64,000 nucleotides of DNA, from NCBI GenBank assembly GCA_028345295.1, contig JAOMDA010000001.1:62001-126000 (forward strand), in the 5' to 3' direction. Source of the DNA: Candidatus Nitrosopelagicus sp. (GTDB lineage Archaea > Thermoproteota > Nitrososphaeria > Nitrososphaerales > Nitrosopumilaceae). A program made the position numbers and the translations under genes. Positions 17,148 through 30,775 of this stretch are shown here, in pieces. Each line of letters opens with the position of its first letter. Position 1 is the first letter of the stretch. The notes beneath the pieces are model-generated. The model ran no database searches and was not told the origin of the DNA. It worked only from the letters and a program-made list of their open reading frames with translations.

Positions 17148-18118
17148 TATTTCTTACTCCTAATCTCTTTTGCCATATTTGCTATATTAACTGATGTTAT
17201 ACCATGTTTCTCAAGTAACTCTGGAATCTCATTATCACGAGCAGATTCACCAAACATATCTTGTGCACCGATTCTTCTGATTGGGACAGGATAGGTTTCA
17301 GAAATTACTTCAGACACAGCAGAACCAAATCCTCCTAGAATATTATGCTCCTCACATGTTACAATTGCTCCTGTTTCTCTTGCAGCATTTTCTAAAATTT
17401 CTTTGTCAATAGGCTTTACAGAAAAACAATCAATAACCCTACAAGAAATTCCTTCCTGCTTTAGTTTTTCTGCAGCATCTAATGCCAATTTAACTGTAAT
17501 TCCACATGCTGCTATTGTACAATCAGAGCCGTCTCTTAGAGTGATTCCTTTACCAATTTCAAACTCTTGTGATTCATTATGAATAATTGGAACTTTGGAA
17601 CGTGCCATTCTCATATAAAATGGTCCATATTGTTGTGCAATAGTCCAAGTAAGTTTTGACACTGCAGTAGAATCAGCAGGAATAAGTACACGCATGTTTG
17701 GTATTGCACGCATAATTGCGATATCTTCAAGTTGTTGATGAGAACCGCCATCAGCACCAACTGTTAATCCTCCATGTGAAACTACTAATTTTACATCAAG
17801 TCCTTTTTTATCTCCACGTGATGGATATGCAATGGCATTTCTTATTTGATCAACACATCGTCCTGGAAGAAATATTGCATATGTACTTGCAAATGATGTT
17901 TTACCAGAATATGCTAATCCAGCAGCAACAGATACTAGATTTGCTTCTGCAATTCCAACATTAAAGAAACGTTCAGGAAACTTTTTTCCAAAACTTGCAG
18001 TTTTTAATGAATCTGTAGTATCTGCACCTAAGACTACAATATTTTTATCTTGTTCACCTAACTCAACTAAGGATTTCCCATATTCGGTTCTCATGTCACC
18101 AAGAATATCAGTACTCAT
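17147..18118 (-). CDS. Transketolase, C-terminal subunit
   Basis: 323 aa, pyrimidine-binding and C-terminal domains of a split transketolase. Catalytic Glu region FFNVGIAEANLVSVAAGLA, SHGGLTVGADGGSHQ and C-terminal EEHNILGGFGSAVSE are visible. It pairs with the N-terminal half in the next gene to move C2 units between sugar phosphates. The start overlaps the partner's stop by 4 nt, giving stoichiometric translation. Confidence 0.92.
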   Translation of the reverse strand: MSTDILGDMRTEYGKSLVELGEQDKNIVVLGADTTDSLKTASFGKKFPERFFNVGIAEANLVSVAAGLAYSGKTSFASTYAIFLPGRCVDQIRNAIAYPSRGDKKGLDVKLVVSHGGLTVGADGGSHQQLEDIAIMRAIPNMRVLIPADSTAVSKLTWTIAQQYGPFYMRMARSKVPIIHNESQEFEIGKGITLRDGSDCTIAACGITVKLALDAAEKLKQEGISCRVIDCFSVKPIDKEILENAARETGAIVTCEEHNILGGFGSAVSEVISETYPVPIRRIGAQDMFGESARDNEIPELLEKHGITSVNIANMAKEIRSKK

Positions 18119-19782
18119 TGATATCCTAACTCCTGAGAAATTTGTAGTAACTCGTCCTTTTTCTTACCTACTACATGCAAATCTATCCATTTATTCACTA
18201 AATCTGTTCCACCAAGTTCATTTGCTTTTTGGATTAAGAGTTTCCTTCTTGATCTTAGAATTTTGTTTCTAAATTCTCTAATAACAACTCTTACATCATT
18301 TTGGCCAATTATTGCACTACCACCAACAAATGCTCTAGCACCATCAGTAAAACAAGCCCCAACATTATCTAATGTAACGCCACCATCAGCCTCAATATAG
18401 CCATCAAATTTGTGTTCTTTTAGATTTTGAGCAAGTTTTTGGATTTTTTCATGAGACGATTCGATAAATGTTTGACCAGACTTACCTGGTACTACAGACA
18501 TTACAATTATCTGATCTAATGAAGAGATGAATTTTTCTGACCAAGTAGGAAGATCTGTATCAGGATTTATTGCAAGACCAACACCAACTTGACTGGATTT
18601 AAGAATATCATATATTTCCCCAAAACTTGATTCATCACATACTTCTGTATGAACTGTAATTATGTCACTACCAGCATCAATGTAATCTTTCACATGTTTT
18701 ACTGGTTCATTAATCATAAGATGTGTATCAAATGGAATTACAGTTAACGGTCGCAGTTCTTTTATTTTTTCATTATCAAAAGTTGTATTTGGAACAAATT
18801 GACCATCCATTACATCTAAATGGATATAATCTGCACGACCATCAACACATCGTTTCACCTCATTTTCCAGATGAGTCATATCACCAGCTATGATAGATGG
18901 AGAAATCATAAACTGTGATTCAAGTTCTTCTTCAATAATTGGAACAAATTCTGGTTTTGCAGCTTTTCCATGCCACTGTGGATTATCTTCCATGTGTTCA
19001 ACAGCTTTGCCCTTTATTGTTCTGGCAATAATGATTGTTGGTAATCCTTTAATTGATTTTGCTCTAGTAATGGCATTAGAAATTTGTTCAATTCGATGAC
19101 CATCAACTTCTATAACATTCCAACCAAATGAACGCCATTTATCACCAGTTTTCCATCTACTTGCATCTTTCCACATTTCTGATAACTCATCACTTTCAAG
19201 GTGTTCATCTAATGGCATAATTTTTTCAGTATAGGAATCTTGTTGAATAAAATTTCTGTCTAGAAAAACAGTAAGATTATCAATCTTATATTTAGCTGCA
19301 GTCATTGCAGCTTCCCAAACTTGTCCTTCATCAGTTTCGCCATCTCCCATAACCGTAAATATTCTAGTATCTTTTCCATCAAGTCTTGCAGCTAATGCAT
19401 TACCAATTGAATACGAAAGCCCTATTCCAAGTGAACCTCCACAAAATTCTACACCAGGACATTTTAAATCTGGATGTCCTTGTAGAGTTGTGCCAAACTG
19501 TCTGAGAGTCTCCATTTTAGACTCATCAAAATATCCAGATACAGCCATATTTGAAAAAAGACCTGGTGAAGCATGTCCTTTAGATAAAATTAGCTTATCT
19601 CTACCATCCCATTCCGGATTTTTTATATCATATCGAAGATGTTTATAAAATAGGCATCCCATTATTTCAGCCATTGAAAATGAACCTCCAGGGTGACCTG
19701 AGCCAGCAGCAGTTGTACCTTTGATTACTAGTTTTCTAGCTTTGAGAACATTTTTTTTAATTTGGTAATAATTTAGTCCCAT
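18115..19782 (-). CDS. Transketolase N-terminal subunit fused to ribulose-phosphate 3-epimerase
   Basis: 555 aa in one uninterrupted frame. Residues 1-285 are the TPP-binding half of transketolase (SGHPGGS, GDGETDEGQVWEA with GDG at 146-148, NPQWHGKA). Residues about 292-505 are a complete ribulose-phosphate 3-epimerase barrel: SPSIIAGDM, HLDVMDGQFVPN, MSVVPGKSGQ, EADGGV. A 50-residue basic helical tail follows. The epimerase product xylulose-5-phosphate is the transketolase donor, so the fusion joins consecutive steps. First gene of the tkt-tal-TPR operon; a minus-strand TATA-like element lies near 19808-19818. Confidence 0.92.
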   Translation of the reverse strand: MGLNYYQIKKNVLKARKLVIKGTTAAGSGHPGGSFSMAEIMGCLFYKHLRYDIKNPEWDGRDKLILSKGHASPGLFSNMAVSGYFDESKMETLRQFGTTLQGHPDLKCPGVEFCGGSLGIGLSYSIGNALAARLDGKDTRIFTVMGDGETDEGQVWEAAMTAAKYKIDNLTVFLDRNFIQQDSYTEKIMPLDEHLESDELSEMWKDASRWKTGDKWRSFGWNVIEVDGHRIEQISNAITRAKSIKGLPTIIIARTIKGKAVEHMEDNPQWHGKAAKPEFVPIIEEELESQFMISPSIIAGDMTHLENEVKRCVDGRADYIHLDVMDGQFVPNTTFDNEKIKELRPLTVIPFDTHLMINEPVKHVKDYIDAGSDIITVHTEVCDESSFGEIYDILKSSQVGVGLAINPDTDLPTWSEKFISSLDQIIVMSVVPGKSGQTFIESSHEKIQKLAQNLKEHKFDGYIEADGGVTLDNVGACFTDGARAFVGGSAIIGQNDVRVVIREFRNKILRSRRKLLIQKANELGGTDLVNKWIDLHVVGKKKDELLQISQELGYQ

Positions 19783-19857
19783 CCCAAACAGAAAATCACA
19801 AAGATTACATAAATAGCTATATCTGAAAATTTTAATCCTGAAAGATCCTAGTAGAGT

Positions 19858-20250
19858 ATGGATTTGGAAAAAAAACTACCTCTAATGATCTATGATGACA
19901 GATGTTATGTATGCATACAGTTTGCAAAAACGGTTAATTTCTTTACAAAAGGGAAATTAAGGATGGTTGGACATTATACTGAACTTGGCAAGTCAATTAG
20001 AGATAATTTTCTTGATGCCAGCGCATTAGAGATGTTTTGGTTTATCAATAAAGATACGGCGTTTGGTGGGAGAGCTGCCATTTATCCATTGATCTCAGCA
20101 ATTTTTAATCTAACAGGTACTAGTTCTAATAAAATACCAATTCAAGAATCATGTGATATTGGTTGTAAAGATTCGATGGCAGTATTTTTCAGATCTGCTA
20201 GTCTGATTACTCACAGCAAAAAAATTTCTCTTAGAAAGCAAGACAACTAG
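19858..20250 (+). CDS. DCC-family thiol-disulfide oxidoreductase-like protein
   Basis: 130 aa. The opening LPLMIYDDRCYVC matches the DCC (DUF393) pattern YDGxCxxC with Asp for Gly, and later segments (FWFINKDTAFGGRAAI) match the family body. Thioredoxin-like activity is predicted, not shown. A TATA-like AAATTTTAAT around 19827-19836 gives a leaderless start. Convergent with a small cysteine-rich gene. Confidence 0.65.
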   Translation: MDLEKKLPLMIYDDRCYVCIQFAKTVNFFTKGKLRMVGHYTELGKSIRDNFLDASALEMFWFINKDTAFGGRAAIYPLISAIFNLTGTSSNKIPIQESCDIGCKDSMAVFFRSASLITHSKKISLRKQDN

Positions 20251-20255
20251 TAATT

Positions 20256-20429
20256 TCAGCCAAATATCATGCATTGTTCACAATCACAGTTTGGTTGTTG
20301 TTTCGATTTTGCTAAACATTTTTTGTGTTGACCAGCTTGACACTGAACACAGATTTTTTCCAGATTTTCAACAGATGTATATTTTTTTGATTGATCAAAT
20401 CCAAATCCGCCATCTTGAGGACCTACCAT
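20256..20429 (-). CDS. 57-residue cysteine-rich mini-protein
   Basis: Minus-strand ATG at 20429, stop at 20256. After a Gly-rich N-terminus (MVGPQDGGFGFDQ) it carries Cys at six positions: ICVQC, KKC, CDCEQC, arranged like a treble or zinc-ribbon site. It sits between the DCC-family gene and rpoA, 5 nt from the DCC stop. No family recognised; likely conserved in relatives. Confidence 0.6.
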   Translation of the reverse strand: MVGPQDGGFGFDQSKKYTSVENLEKICVQCQAGQHKKCLAKSKQQPNCDCEQCMIFG

Positions 20430-20478
20430 ATTAGGAATATATCATACTGCTATTTTTATGTCATGTGTTGAGTTTTTA

Positions 20479-24281
<3,803 letters not shown>

Positions 24282-24282
<1 letters not shown>

Positions 24283-27200
24283 TAGACTCTCTCCTTTAGT
24301 TTTAATCTAGGTGCAATATTTAGGCTAAGAATTTCTTGTAAAAGTAATTTGAAGGCATATGCAACAGACACAGAAGATATTGGTGCAGTATCTCCACATT
24401 GTGCACAGACAAATTTCCTTTTTCTTGCATCATGAAAACCTGTTAGACCACATTTTTCACAAACAAGAACTTCAGTTTTATCAGATTCATCTAATAATCT
24501 GTCTTTAAGTAACATTGATGCACCATAAGCAATTAAACAGTCACGTTCCATTTCACCAAATCTTAGACCTCCTCCACGTGCTCGTCCCTCAGTAGGTTGT
24601 TTTGTGAGCATCTGTACTTGACCTCGTGCTCTGGCATGAATCTTATCAGCAACCATATGATGAAGTTTTTGATAGTAAACAACGCCAATAAACACATCAA
24701 CTAAAAATGATTTACCAGTTCTACCATCATACATTTTCTCTTTACCAGAATATTTGAAACCTGCTTTGTCTAGAATTTCTTTTACAACATCCATCTTTTC
24801 ACCTACAAATGCAGAACCGTCAAATTGTTTCCCTCTCATTGCTGCGGCTTTACCAGTAACTGACTCCATCATCATTCCAACTGTCATTCTAGATGGAAAT
24901 GCATGTGGATTAATTAACACGTCAGGAGAAATACCTTGTTCTGTATATGGAAGATCCTCATTCTTTGCTAAAATCCCTAGGACACCTTTCTGACCATGTC
25001 TAGATGCAAACTTGTCGCCAATCTCAGGAACTCTCATATCCCTAGCCCTAATCTTGTACATTTTTCCACCTTCATGTGATTGTGTCATTACAACTGTATC
25101 CACTACACCAGTTTCTGATGGACGAACACCAATTGATGTATCCCTACGATATGGTCCACTTGATTCAAATTCCTTGTATTCTTCCATAAATCTTGGAGGG
25201 CTAGTTTTTCCAATTAAGATGTCACCACCTGTAACTGATGATTCAGTGGCAACAATTCCATCCTCTTCTAAAACTCTATATGATTTTTCACCTTTGTATC
25301 CTCTTATATTATCATCTGCGTTTGGAATCTCAAAATTATCCCTCATACCACCAGGATATTGTTTTGCTTCAGCATCATAGATTCTATAAAAGAATGTTCT
25401 AGCAAGCCCTCTATCAACTGATGATTTACTTAGAACAATAGCATCTTCAATATTATAGCCATCAAATGGTAAAACTGCTACAACACAATTTTGTCCTGCC
25501 GGTCGTTCTTCCATTCCCAATAAACTTAGAGATTTTGTTGTTACAATAGGAGTTTGAGGATACAGCATAAAGTGTTGACGAACATATGTACTGGTGTTCA
25601 TCATAGGAGTAGAAAATCCTAAACTCTGTTTTGCCATTGCAGATTCATATGTATTTCTTGGAGATTGGTTATGTTCCGGATATGGTATAATTGAAGCACC
25701 AGCGCCCAAAATTGCCGAAGGAAATATTTCTAGATGTGAATATTTCTTGGTATTTGCTAAATCAAATGTAACATAACAATTCTCTTCCTCGTTTGCATCA
25801 ATTAATTCAATTATTCCCATTCTAATCAAATCATTCCATGAAATTAGTTTCTTAGAAATTTTGTCTAGAAACTCTTCTGTTAAACGTGTTTTGTCATTTT
25901 CAATTATTATTAATGGCCGTAGAACTCTACCTGCATTACAATTTACATATAATCTACCTGTAGCGTCTTTTTCATCTGGTTCATATATTGAAATACCAAC
26001 ATGGGGATGAATTTTCGAACTTCGTCTCAAAGTACGTAGTTCTTCAGTTAATTCTTTGCCATTTTTATGAAATCCAATTAATTTACCATCTACAAAAATT
26101 CTAGTACCATCTTTTTTCATTTCATTATGAGCGGAGTTTAAATCAACAACCCCAGAACTGTAAAGTGTTTCAACTACATCTTCTGAAGGAACATTTTGAG
26201 AAATTATTGCAGATAATGCAAGATTCTTTACTAAACCACAATTAGAGCCCTCAGGTGTCTCAGCAGGACATATTCTTCCAAAATGTGTAGAATGAAGATC
26301 TCTTGCCTCAAAATTAGGTTGTGTACGACTTAATGGTGATTGGACTCGTCTTAGATGACTAATAGTTGAAAGATAATTTGTTCTATCTAATAATTGCGTG
26401 ACACCAACTCTTCCACGTCCCCAATTTCCAGTTGCAATTGCATTATTCAGTTTATCAGAAATAATTCCAGGCCTAATGGCAGCAGCAACTGCATTAAGTC
26501 CTCTTTTTTGTCCTGAGCGTTCTAACTGATATTTCATATCTCTAACTAGATTTCTAAATGCAGTTCTGAACAGATCAGCAAGCATTTGTCCTGCAAATTT
26601 GATTACTTTATTTCCATAATGATCTTTGTCATCAGGCTCAATCCATCCAAGTTTTAATTCAATTAATTTACAAGCAGCCTCACCTAAGAAAAATGCTTTT
26701 TCTTTTCTATTTTCTGGATGTTTTCCTAAGTGAGGTAATAACCCCCAGTCAAGTAAAGTTTCTGCCCTTTTTATTTGGAATTCTTCTAACATTCCTGGTG
26801 CAATTCTTTTACTAATGTATACAATTGCATCTTTAGGTGAAGGAACATCACCAGCCTTTTCAAAAGAACCTTCCAATTGATTTTGAATTGTATCAACTAA
26901 AGAAACAACACCTGCAATTTCCTTATCTGATTCTAAACCTAGTGCACGTATTAGTGTCACAACTGGAATATCAACTGGAGAACCTGGAATTTTTGCAACA
27001 ATCAACCCATCTTCTTTCATTACAAGTTCAAGTTTTGCACGATACCCAACAATTGATGAATAAACCTTTGCCTTATGTACTATTTTACCACCAATTTTTT
27101 CTGCATCAACAATTATTTTATTGTAAGACAGATCTTCTAATCCAACAATTACTCTTTCAGAGCCGTTAATTATAAAGTAACCACCAGGATCTTTTGCATC

Positions 27201-27626
27201 TTCTCCATGATCAATTAATTTTTGATCAGTAAAGCTGTGTAAAATACATCCATGTGATTTTACCATAACAGGCATATCTCCTATGTGTACATAACGAGAT
27301 TCCAAAATTTTTCCATCTTCTATTACACTTGCTTCCATCATTATTGGTGCAGCATACGAAATATTTCGAAGTCTTGCCTCTGCAGGAGTTATATGAGTAA
27401 TTGAGCCATCCAACTCCATCATTCTTGGTTGTTGTAGCTTGATTTTTCCTAATTGAATTTTGTATGGATATTCAGCATTTTCAATGTCAACATGTTCAAC
27501 TTCATGAATTATACTTTGTAATCCAGCATCAACAAATTCATCAAATGAATTTAGATGTTGTCGTGCAATACCCTCTGTTTTTAAAATATTTTGAATCACT
27601 GACCAGTTTCTATTTTTATTCTTCAT
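24282..27626 (-). CDS. rpoB: DNA-directed RNA polymerase subunit B, unsplit
   Basis: 1114 aa. Family landmarks: hybrid-binding segments GDKFASRHGQKG and the fork region, EMERDCLIAYGAS near the C-terminus and a zinc clamp CEKCG...CAQCG at about 1059-1083. B' and B'' are joined in one gene. Overlaps rpoH stop and rpoA start by 1 nt each. Confidence 0.97.
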
Positions 27627-27892
27627 TATGTTTCCACCACATATCGATAATAGAAACTCTCACCTGCGGTACCACTTTTTCTAGTAATTTTTATCATATC
27701 ACCTGGCTTTACACCAAGTCCTAAAATTGCAGGATCGGTTATAAAAATAAATGGTAATTCAGTTGGATTACAATTGAAATCTTCTAACACTTTTTCGGCA
27801 TCTTTTTTTGTCATAATTTCATGTTTTGGAACATATACATGATTGGGGACAAGAGTTGGGATTTTTTTAGTTGCCAAAAAATTTACCCCCAT
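27626..27892 (-). CDS. rpoH: DNA-directed RNA polymerase subunit H
   Basis: 88 aa from ATG 27892. The RpoH/Rpb5 C-terminal fold is clear: VPNHVYVPKHEIM, PFIFITDPAILGLGVKPGDMIKITRKS, and FYYRYVV at the end. Alternatives are GTG 27901 and TTG 27877 (LATKKIPTL), the latter with GGGGGT just ahead; the true start is uncertain. First gene of the H-B-A operon. Confidence 0.92.
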   Translation of the reverse strand: MGVNFLATKKIPTLVPNHVYVPKHEIMTKKDAEKVLEDFNCNPTELPFIFITDPAILGLGVKPGDMIKITRKSGTAGESFYYRYVVET

Positions 27893-27952
27893 GCATAACA
27901 CTAGTTATTTGAGAAAACAATCGCAACAAACTGAACAAAAGTCTCTGTGAGG

Positions 27953-27968
27953 TCAATATATATTTAAT
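27953..27968 (-). promoter_or_regulatory. Promoter of rpoH-rpoB-rpoA
   Basis: AT-rich TATA-like element (AATTAAATATATATTG on the minus strand) about 60-70 nt upstream of the start, so this operon should have a leader of about 30-50 nt, unlike the leaderless norm in the window. Confidence 0.4.
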
Positions 27969-28029
27969 TAGTTTTTTTAGAAAAAACCAAAAATTATCCC
28001 AGTAATCTGTTTTTTTTATTCTATGTTGG

Positions 28030-28039
28030 TTAAATATAA
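28030..28039 (+). promoter_or_regulatory. TATA box for first PEFG-CTERM gene
   Basis: TTAAATATAA centred about 22-25 nt before the TTG pair at 28056/28059. Confidence 0.45.
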
Positions 28040-28055
28040 CAAAATACTTTAAGAA

Positions 28056-28961
28056 TTGTTGAGATTGAGAACAAAGACAATTTTCCTGATTTTGGCTATA
28101 GTGGTTTCACCATTATTTATGAGTCAAAGTTTTGCTAGTTCACATGACGAACAATTATCTGGTAGTGGAATTACGCTTGATGTAACTACTGACAAAGAAG
28201 CATATAATCCAGGAGAAACAATTACGGTTTCTGGTAATGTCCACCCTCAAGTTCCTGGAACTGATGTAATTTTACGAATTATTTCTCCTCAAGCAACTAA
28301 TATCATTCAAGTAGAACAACTTGAAGTTGATTCTGATGGTAATTTTAGTGGAAATATTGAAACAGATTTTGGTGGAGCATGGAAGAATTCAGGGACTTAT
28401 GTGATTAATGTATTTTACTGGAAAGATGTAAGAGTTGATATACAATTTGATTATGGAATGACTTCTGTTGGTATGCAAGAAACAATGCCTGTGCCTGAAT
28501 CAATACAAAATGAAGAAGGAATACAATCATCTGAAATTGTTGGTGTTGAAATACTAGATTCATTTTTAGTAATAGATGGAATTAATGTGAATTATACAAT
28601 TACTAATGCAAAAATTATTTCGATAACACCTGATCTTGATGCAAAATCACTAATCATTAAAATCAGTACCACCGATGATGGAGAACTTGTAATCACATTG
28701 CCAAAAGATGTCATTGATACTGATGAAGAAGGATTTTTTGTTTTAGTTGATGGTGAAGAAACGGCATATATTGAAGAGTTACATGATAATTCTCGGACTT
28801 TAACAATTCCATTTTATTATGGATCTGAAGAAATTGAGGTAATTGGAACATTTGTAATTCCAGAATTTGGTCTTATCGGTGTACTAGTATTAGCTATATC
28901 AATTATTGCAATAATTGCAGTAACTTCTAAATCAAGACTTAGTTTAATGCCAAAACTCTAG
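28056..28961 (+). CDS. PEFG-CTERM surface protein 1
   Basis: 301 aa, start TTG (28056 or 28059). Signal peptide residues 1-27 (ends SQSFASS). Mature part: a beta-sandwich with the DKEAYNPGETITVSGNV motif seen in all three neighbours, a second region with DGEETAYIEEL. It ends VIPEFG, a hydrophobic helix and a basic tail SKSRL, the PEFG-CTERM sorting signal for a presumed archaeosortase (enzyme not in this window). Probable cell-surface protein. Followed by two paralogues on the same strand. Confidence 0.88.
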   Translation: MLRLRTKTIFLILAIVVSPLFMSQSFASSHDEQLSGSGITLDVTTDKEAYNPGETITVSGNVHPQVPGTDVILRIISPQATNIIQVEQLEVDSDGNFSGNIETDFGGAWKNSGTYVINVFYWKDVRVDIQFDYGMTSVGMQETMPVPESIQNEEGIQSSEIVGVEILDSFLVIDGINVNYTITNAKIISITPDLDAKSLIIKISTTDDGELVITLPKDVIDTDEEGFFVLVDGEETAYIEELHDNSRTLTIPFYYGSEEIEVIGTFVIPEFGLIGVLVLAISIIAIIAVTSKSRLSLMPKL

Positions 28962-29028
28962 AAATCTAATAAAATAACCAAGAGAATTTGAAAATGCATA
29001 AATATAGAATAATTTTGAGATCGAATAG

Positions 29029-29871
29029 ATGAACGTTCAATCTATAGTACTACTAATGGCAGTTTTGTCAATAGGTAGTATGGGCATCGCTTCACAAGCA
29101 TTTGCCGATCATCACAGTGGAGGTCAGGGAATACCAATTCAAATTTCAACTGACAGTGATACATATGATCATGATTCAACAATTTCAATTACTGGACAAG
29201 TAAGTACAGTAAGAGATGGTGCTGCAATAGCTATTGTAGTATCCGGACCAATGGGAATTGTTTCAGTTGATCAAGTCACCCCAAGTGCTGATGGCAGTTT
29301 CTCTAGTTCAGTAGGAACTGGAAGTAACTTGATGAAGTATGATGGTGAATACAAAATAAAAGCAACATACGGAGATAAGAGCATTAACGACTCTGTTATT
29401 GTAACACTTGAAGGTGGAATCGCAGCTGGCTCATTGTCAGGTGGTGATGACCATCATGAAGAAGGACACCATGAAGCAGCAGAAGCTTATGACCTTACAG
29501 ATGATGTAAGTACAAGCATAAGTGGAGGTCATGTGGAAAGCGTAACTGCAGGAAACAACTCAGTAGTTATAGCAATTCATGATGCTGAAGACGGTGGAGA
29601 ATTAACATTAACAGTAGATAGTGATGTGCTAACACCATTTAATGATGGTAGTTACTTTGTTCTCGTAGATGGAGAAGAAAGTGATGATGCATCACAAAGT
29701 GGTAATACAGTAACAATTCCATTGGAATTTGGCGTAGAATCAGTTGAAGTAATTGGTACACACGTAATTCCAGAATTTGGTACAATAGCAGCATTAATTC
29801 TTGTAGTAGCAATTACTTCAATAATTGCAATAACTGCAAAGTCAAGACTTAGTTTAATGCCAAAACTCTAG
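29029..29871 (+). CDS. PEFG-CTERM surface protein 2, histidine-rich linker
   Basis: 280 aa. Signal peptide 1-26 (ends SQAFADHH), a beta-sandwich with DSDTYDHDSTISITGQV, and a His/Glu-rich linker DDHHEEGHHEAAEAY at about 142-156 that could bind metal. It ends with VIPEFGTIAALIL and SKSRLSLMPKL. The last 11 residues are identical to those of protein 1, and the anchor is shared with protein 3 down to the nucleotide. A T-tract follows. Confidence 0.88.
   Translation: MNVQSIVLLMAVLSIGSMGIASQAFADHHSGGQGIPIQISTDSDTYDHDSTISITGQVSTVRDGAAIAIVVSGPMGIVSVDQVTPSADGSFSSSVGTGSNLMKYDGEYKIKATYGDKSINDSVIVTLEGGIAAGSLSGGDDHHEEGHHEAAEAYDLTDDVSTSISGGHVESVTAGNNSVVIAIHDAEDGGELTLTVDSDVLTPFNDGSYFVLVDGEESDDASQSGNTVTIPLEFGVESVEVIGTHVIPEFGTIAALILVVAITSIIAITAKSRLSLMPKL
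29764..29850 (+). repeat. 87-bp exact duplicated segment, copy 1
   Basis: Encodes the PEFG anchor (VIPEFG through AKSRL). The same 87 bases occur at 30671-30757 with no difference, although the rest of the two genes has diverged. Confidence 0.9.
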
Positions 29872-29881
29872 AAACCTCATC

Positions 29882-29900
29882 TTTTTTCATTTTTTTTATT
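29882..29900 (+). terminator. T-tract after PEFG protein 2
   Basis: TTTTTTCATTTTTTTTATT, separating the transcripts of the second and third PEFG genes. Confidence 0.4.
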
Positions 29901-29950
29901 TTACTTAATTCAGGAGTAAAAGAAATATACAATCTCAACAGAGTCGTATA

Positions 29951-30775
29951 GTGAATAAACTAATTTTTCTGATAATCTTAATTGCATCAATTACCATTGT
30001 TCCTGCATTTGCTGTAGAAGGACAAAAACTGACAGTAACTACAGATAACACTGCATACCAACAAGGAGACATAATTACAGTTACAGGCAACATCGAAAAA
30101 ATTATTCCAGGAACACCAGTAATAATACAACTATTTTTTGATAGAACCCAAGTTGATATTGCACAAGTTAATGTGTCACAAAATGGTAAGTTTTCAAAAA
30201 CTTTTGTTGCAGATGGCCCACTATGGAATTCAGATGGAATTGTAATAATAAGAGTTGCATATGGTAATATCAATACAGAAGCAACTTTTGATTATTTTCA
30301 AAAAAGAACACAAAGTGAAATGATTTCAAATTTTGAAGTAAATATTCCAGATGCAGGTACATTTGATATTCCATATACAATGAAAGGAGGAATATTAGAA
30401 TCAATCTCACTGAATAAAAACAACTTTGGTCTTGATATTATAATTAATTCACATTCTGATGGGTACCTTACATTACAACTTGATCGTGATTATATAGACT
30501 CGATAAAAAATGATGGTACTGATGAGGAGTTTATAATTTTAATCTCTAATTCAGAGAATGAAACTAGCATACAAACAGAATTTCGAAAAATTGAATCAAA
30601 TGGTGATTTTCGTACTATAGAAATTCCACTTAAAAATGGAGATTATACGATTCATATCATTGGAACATTTGTAATTCCAGAATTTGGTACAATAGCAGCA
30701 TTAATTCTTGTAGTAGCAATTACTTCAATAATTGCAATAACTGCAAAGTCAAGACTTGGAATAAATAATTTCTAA
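29951..30775 (+). CDS. PEFG-CTERM surface protein 3
   Basis: 274 aa, start GTG. Signal peptide 1-22 (ends VPAFAVE). Same fold plan as its two neighbours: DNTAYQQGDIITVTGNIE in the first domain and a second beta-rich part, then VIPEFGTIAALIL, membrane helix and a short basic tail that ends differently (SRLGINNF). Its last 4 bases overlap the end of convergent larE. A probable paralogue derived from a neighbour. Confidence 0.88.
   Translation: MNKLIFLIILIASITIVPAFAVEGQKLTVTTDNTAYQQGDIITVTGNIEKIIPGTPVIIQLFFDRTQVDIAQVNVSQNGKFSKTFVADGPLWNSDGIVIIRVAYGNINTEATFDYFQKRTQSEMISNFEVNIPDAGTFDIPYTMKGGILESISLNKNNFGLDIIINSHSDGYLTLQLDRDYIDSIKNDGTDEEFIILISNSENETSIQTEFRKIESNGDFRTIEIPLKNGDYTIHIIGTFVIPEFGTIAALILVVAITSIIAITAKSRLGINNF
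30671..30757 (+). repeat. 87-bp exact duplicated segment, copy 2
   Basis: Identical to 29764-29850; encodes the same anchor in the third PEFG gene. Identity stops at the codon after SRL. Confidence 0.9.

Noticed and set aside
28961-29028. Insertion-sequence footprint between PEFG genes
   Set aside because: The identical stretches are coding anchors, without inverted terminal repeats, target duplications or a transposase.
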